Assembly (NCBI GenBank): GCA_013339895.1
Contig: JABACO010000006.1
Span: 10,848,766-10,912,765, forward strand
Direction: 5' to 3'
Source: Ephydatia muelleri
Lineage: Eukaryota; Porifera; Demospongiae; Spongillida; Spongillidae
Length of the DNA: 64,000 bases
Part shown: piece by piece, positions 59,115 through 64,000 of the stretch
Numbering within the stretch: position 1 is the first letter of the stretch
How the letters are laid out: each line of letters starts with the position of its first letter
Position numbers and translations under genes: made by a program
The notes under the pieces: model-generated
Seen by the model: only the letters and a program-made list of their open reading frames with translations
Told to the model about the DNA's origin: nothing
Database searches by the model: none

Positions 59115-59876
59115 ATGCCACTTTCGTGCTATGATAAACACAGAAAGCCAGTGTGTGACAAGTGCAATGCAGGTTACTATTGCACCAAGTGTTGTAAATG
59201 CCAAAATCGCAAGCGCGGTCAACTGAGAAAAGCATCTATAGAGCAGCCTGAACCATGCAGCCGTAAGGTCTAAGTTATGCATGGAGACACCGTGACTGTC
59301 CATCAAGAAGTCTCTCCCGTTGCCATGATGGACTTCTCTATCACTGCTTGGTGCTAATGACCAAACTGCAAGCATGTTTTAGATTATGATGACACCCCCC
59401 CCCATATGCAACGTTTGAGCTGAACTATTTTGCTGGTTCGGCCCACACGAAGAAAAACAGGCACCCCGAACACCCCGCAAAGGTAAAAAGTGTAATCTAT
59501 GAATGGCTGGAGAGCAGGAGAAAACAAAGAACTCGGCAAAGTAAAGATCTCAGCTGCTGGTGTCTATGACAGATTGCAATTGTAGAAGACCATTAGGCTT
59601 AGTAAGCTGCCACTTTCAGGAAAAACTTGCAGTGTAGAAAAGTATTGGCAGCAAACCACAGGCGTCATCTGCTGGCGTGGAAGACCTTTGAGTAATGCAG
59701 GTGTTTCTGGGAGGAAGAAGGCTAAGGTGTGTTTCAGTGACTGTAATATGCAGAAGGACCTATCAAAGTGGAATAAACAAGAGCTACAGGCCTACTTAAT
59801 CCACTACAATCTGAAGAAAAGTGGCAACAAACCTGATCTCTTACTTCGTATAAGACAACGAATGGATACAGACTGA
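59115..59876 (+). CDS. Cys-rich plus SAP-domain gene fragment
   Basis: A first exon candidate 59115-59267 opens MPLSCYDKHRKPVCDKC and continues NAGYYCTKCCKCQNRKRGQ, a dense zinc-binding pattern (C-x2-C-x4-Y-C-x2-C-C-x-C), to AAG|GTCTAAG. The last exon, from about 59586 after TTGTAG, runs through CSVEKYWQQTTGVICWRG to a SAP motif (LSKWNKQELQAYLIHYNLKK, then SGNKPDLLLRIRQRM) and stops at 59876. SAP domains bind AT-rich DNA. The middle exon(s) are uncertain. A zinc module with a SAP domain is frequent in transposon-encoded proteins, but a host nuclear protein is possible. Confidence 0.45.
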
Positions 59877-60119
59877 TACTGATATTATGGATACTTATTT
59901 GGGCGTACACGTATATGTAGTTGATGCAATAATCGCTAACGTACGTAACTCTGAGTACGAGCGAAGAGCTGCCACTAGTTGGGTTGCCATACATACATGG
60001 TAGGTATGAAATACATGCAATAACACATATACACTGCATATACATGTATTAAAGAACAACATGACAAAAGCATAAAAAACTACACGTTTATACCAAATGT
60101 ATGACACAACCACACACAC

Positions 60120-60347
60120 CCCTCACTAACACATACCTCACACACTCATACACACACACACAAAGGCTAGACTCAAAACCAAAATACCCACTAGTCTGGC
60201 CACCATCAGCTACTAAGCTTTCAAAACATACACCTCAAAGACTAGCATCACATGGGAGCAACCACTCCCAATAATAATTTGAGGTTTCATCAGGAAATTC
60301 AAACTGATATTATTATGTAAAGTCTAAGCAACCTGTTCTAGACATAT
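60120..60347. repeat. CA-rich satellite unit, left part
   Basis: (CA)n followed by AGGCTAGACTCAA, CATCACATGGGAGCAACCAC, AATTTGAGGTTTCATCAG and TATTATTATGTAAAGTCTAA. The same unit recurs at 63.2-64.0 kb, so palindrome A4 was inserted into this satellite. Confidence 0.8.
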
Positions 60348-61069
60348 GGAACGTTCTATACGAAAATGGGTCTTGTGGATTCTATTTTATAACATAAAAT
60401 TTAAATCGATATATCTTCCGAAATATTAACGCTATCAGGTTCCTATTTTTAACACAACATACCACACCATTACTATATGTGAAAATCCATTGTGGTGTCT
60501 TACACATGCTGGGTACCGACGTTTCAAGGTCCGATACCCCGTAGGGTTCAAACGGCCACATCTTCAGGTAGGAGTGTCCAAATCGGTTCGAAATAGGTAC
60601 CTACGTAGAAGGGTCCCACCGTTATTGATTTGTTCTGTTCGTTAATGTATACTTTATCCGTTATGGAGATACAAGTGTGCAAAAAAATTGCACATTTCTC
60701 GGGCGTTACGCGCCATTAACGTATTACGAGGACGTCCTCGAAGCCAGTCGTAATACGTTAATGGTGCGTAACGCCCGGGAAATGTGCAATTTCTTTGCAC
60801 ACTTGTATCTCCATAACAGATAAAGCAAACATTAACGAACAGAACAAATCAATAACGGTGGGACCCTTCTACGTAGGTACCTATTTCGAACCGATATGGA
60901 CACTCCTACCTGAAGATGTGGCCGTTTTGAACCCTACGGGGTATCGGACCTTGAAACGTGGGTACCCAGCATGTGTAAGACACCACAATGGATTTTCACA
61001 TATAGTAATGGTGTGGTATGTTGTGTTAAAAATAGGAACCTGATAGCGTTAATAATTCGGAAGATATAT

Positions 61070-62713
61070 GGGTCAGTTTCCGAGAAAATGAGCCTTCGCT
61101 ATATATATATATAAAAGTTATAAAAATCATTCACGTTTGAATCGCTACAACTTCCGAACGGTACATGCCATCAACATCCTATTTTCAACACTTCATACCA
61201 CACCATTTCTCTATGGCAGAATATGTTTTGGGGTCTTGCACTTGCTCCTTGCCAGTATTGCAACGTTCGATACCCCACCAGGTTCAAACCCGCAATAACT
61301 TTCTGTAGGAGTAATCAAATCGCTTCAAATTCGGTTTGTAGGTGGAAAGGTCCTATATCTATCTATTTGTTCTGTTCGTTATTTCTATGCAATCCGTTAC
61401 GGAGATACAGTTGAACAAACTACGTGCACATTTTCGCGCTCGTTTCGCGCCAATGATTTGGGCAAATTGCGCTCCGCTCAATGTATGGGGAGGCGGGGAT
61501 TATTACATTGGCGCGAATCAAGCGGGAAAACGTGCACGTAGTTTATTCAACTGTATCTCCGTAACAGATGGCATAAAAATTAACGAACAGAACAAATCAA
61601 TAGGTATAGGACCTCTCTATCTGCATACCGAATTTGAAGCGATTTGATTACTCCTGCCGAAGTTATGACGGGTTCATACCTTGCGGGGTATCGGACGTTG
61701 CAATACATGGACGGAGCAAGTGCAAGACCCCAAAAAGTATTTTACCGTAGAGAAATGGTTGTAGTATGAAGTGTTGAAAATAGGAAGTCAATGGCGTGTA
61801 CCGTTCGGAAGTTATAGCGATTCAAACGTGAATGATTTTATAACTTTTATATATGGGACAGTGCCCGCGAAAAGGGACCTAGTGTATTTATATAAAACGA
61901 TATAAAATTTTGTTCATATAAAACTGATATAACTTCCGAACGGTTAGCGCTATCGACATCCTATTTTCACCACTTCATACTACACCATTTCTCTACAGTA
62001 AAATGCATTTTGGAGTTTTGGACTATATCCGTGCCGACGTTCCTACGTGCGATACCCCCTGGGGTTCAAAACTACCATATCTTCGTGTAGGAGTAATCAA
62101 ATCGCTTCAAATTCGGTTTGTAGGTAGAGAGGTCCTATATCTATCTATTTGTTCTGTTCGTTAATTTTTATGCAATCAGTTACGGAGATACAGTTAAACA
62201 AACTACGTGCACATTTTCGCGCTCGTTTCGCGCCAATGATTTGGGCAAATTGCGCTCCACTCAATGTATGGGGAGGCGGGGATTATTACATTGGCGCGAA
62301 TCAAGCGGGAAAACGTGCACGTAGTTTATTCAACTGTATCTCCGTAACAGATGGCATAAAAATTAACGAACAGAACAAATCGATAGGTATAGGACCTCTC
62401 TACCTACATACCGAATTTGAAGCGATTTGACCGCTCCTACACGAAGATATGGTAGTTTTGAACCCCAGGGGGTATCGCACGTAGGAACGTCGGCACGGAT
62501 ATAGTCCAAGACTCCAAATGCATTTTACCATAGAGAAATGGTGACGTATGAGGTGGTGAAAATAGCAAGTCGATAGCGCTAACAGTTCGGAAGTTATATC
62601 AGTTTTATATGAACAAATTTTATATCGTTTTATTTAAATACACTAGGTCCCTTTTCGCGGGCACTGTCCCATATATATATATAGCGAAGGCTCATTTTCT
62701 CGGAAACTGACCC
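61070..62713. repeat. Palindromic element, subfamily B, copy B2 (nested in A4, hosts C1)
   Basis: GGGTCAGTTTCCGAGAAAAT to its inverse at 62694-62713, with ATAT on both sides (61066-61069, 62714-62717). Its right arm is split by C1 in the TATATA tract near its end. Otherwise it is close to identical to B1. Confidence 0.9.
61855..62670. repeat. Palindromic element, subfamily C, copy C1 (innermost)
   Basis: GGGACAGTGCCCGCGAAAAG to its inverse CTTTTCGCGGGCACTGTCCC, 816 bp, flanked by ATAT (61851-61854, 62671-62674). The inner third of each arm and the centre are almost identical to subfamily B, the outer two thirds are diverged. Confidence 0.9.
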
Positions 62714-62732
62714 ATATCGATTTAACTTTTAT

Positions 62733-62938
62733 GTTTTTTTTTTTTTTTTTTAAATAATAATTATATACGATGATGGAGATATAATAATATACACAGTTAC
62801 ATAGAATTAAAATTAATAAAATTCATAATACATAATTAGGTACGGTTTCTACACTCTTCGGAGAATGGCTCTGGCATTTGCTCTAATTAAGCAAATGCTT
62901 AAGTTGGAGAACAGGTCGAAAGAAGCCTGTGACTTTGG
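62733..62938 (-). mobile_element. Short retroposed fragment with poly-A tail
   Basis: Begins with T18 on the plus strand and interrupts palindrome A4. On the minus strand it reads as a 3' mRNA-like end: a short frame KSQASFDLFSNLSICLIRAN..., a TAG stop, AT-rich sequence and A18. It is consistent with a 5'-truncated LINE-type insertion or processed pseudogene tail. Source unknown. Confidence 0.5.
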
Positions 62939-62977
62939 AATAAAATCCACAAGACCCATTTTTGTATAGAACATTTC

Positions 62978-64000
<1,023 letters not shown>

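Larger units (their letters stand above)
60348..62977. repeat. Palindromic element, subfamily A, copy A4 (host of nested B2 and C1)
   Basis: The left arm and centre are complete (GGAACGTTCTATACGAAAAT at 60348, centre GAGGACGTCCTCGAAGCC near 60727). The right arm is interrupted at 61069 by B2, resumes at 62714 (ATATCGATTTAAC), is interrupted again by a short retroposed piece (62733-62938), and ends AAGACCCATTTTTGTATAGAACATTTC at 62977. ATAT at 60344-60347 and ATGT at 62978-62981 are the likely target duplication with one change. Confidence 0.85.

Overview
The window is eukaryotic and metazoan. It opens with the C-terminal end of a receptor-type tyrosine kinase split by a 104-bp intron, other readable genes have short GT-AG introns (roughly 50-550 bp), and the rest is AT-rich DNA dominated by transposable elements. 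A sponge (or another early-branching invertebrate with compact introns) would fit, but nothing here proves it. Many single-base indels separate repeat copies, often in homopolymers, so some broken frames could be assembly errors. Layout, 1-9.9 kb: kinase tail, a 78-bp minisatellite, the first copy of a ~5-kb direct duplication carrying minus-strand exons of an unrecognised gene, then two small terminal exons of another unknown plus-strand gene. 9.9-19.1 kb: two tandem minus-strand copies of a gene with a P-loop NTPase core and a C-terminal PD-(D/E)xK-like nuclease motif, resembling the Crinkler/RHS class of NTPase-nuclease proteins. One copy is interrupted by a 2.2-kb terminal-inverted-repeat (TIR) transposon. 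The pair is enclosed by ~240-bp inverted repeats that contain the terminal exon of the neighbouring gene. 20-32 kb: second copy of the ~5-kb duplication, split by a 5.1-kb insertion with imperfect CATG-type TIRs, followed by a PHD-finger gene on the minus strand. 32-37.4 kb: an EnSpm/CACTA-type transposon (tnp2-like transposase remnant and a small divergent second gene) inserted into a Gmr1-like Ty3/gypsy pol remnant. 37.8-46.2 kb: two copies of a ~1.9-kb TIR element with clear 4-bp target duplications flank a third NTPase-nuclease copy, and a fourth, truncated copy ends in a 39-bp coding-phase minisatellite. 47.4-50.6 kb: a three-exon integrase-like gene with one in-frame stop and a palindromic element in an intron. 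53-56.3 kb: a young Ty3/gypsy LTR retrotransposon with identical 150-bp LTRs and no integrase domain. 56.4-60 kb: a deleted Tc1/mariner-like element and a Cys-rich/SAP-domain gene fragment. 60.3-64 kb: three palindromic elements nested inside one another, set in CA-rich satellite DNA. The most unusual theme is a superfamily of ~700-820-bp near-perfect palindromes (subfamilies called A, B and C here). Each makes a 4-bp AT-rich target duplication. They share internal modules but differ at their ends, nest precisely, and sit at the junctions of the tandem NTPase-nuclease genes. Within one A copy both arms carry the same private substitutions, which implies that arms are re-copied from each other rather than ageing independently.
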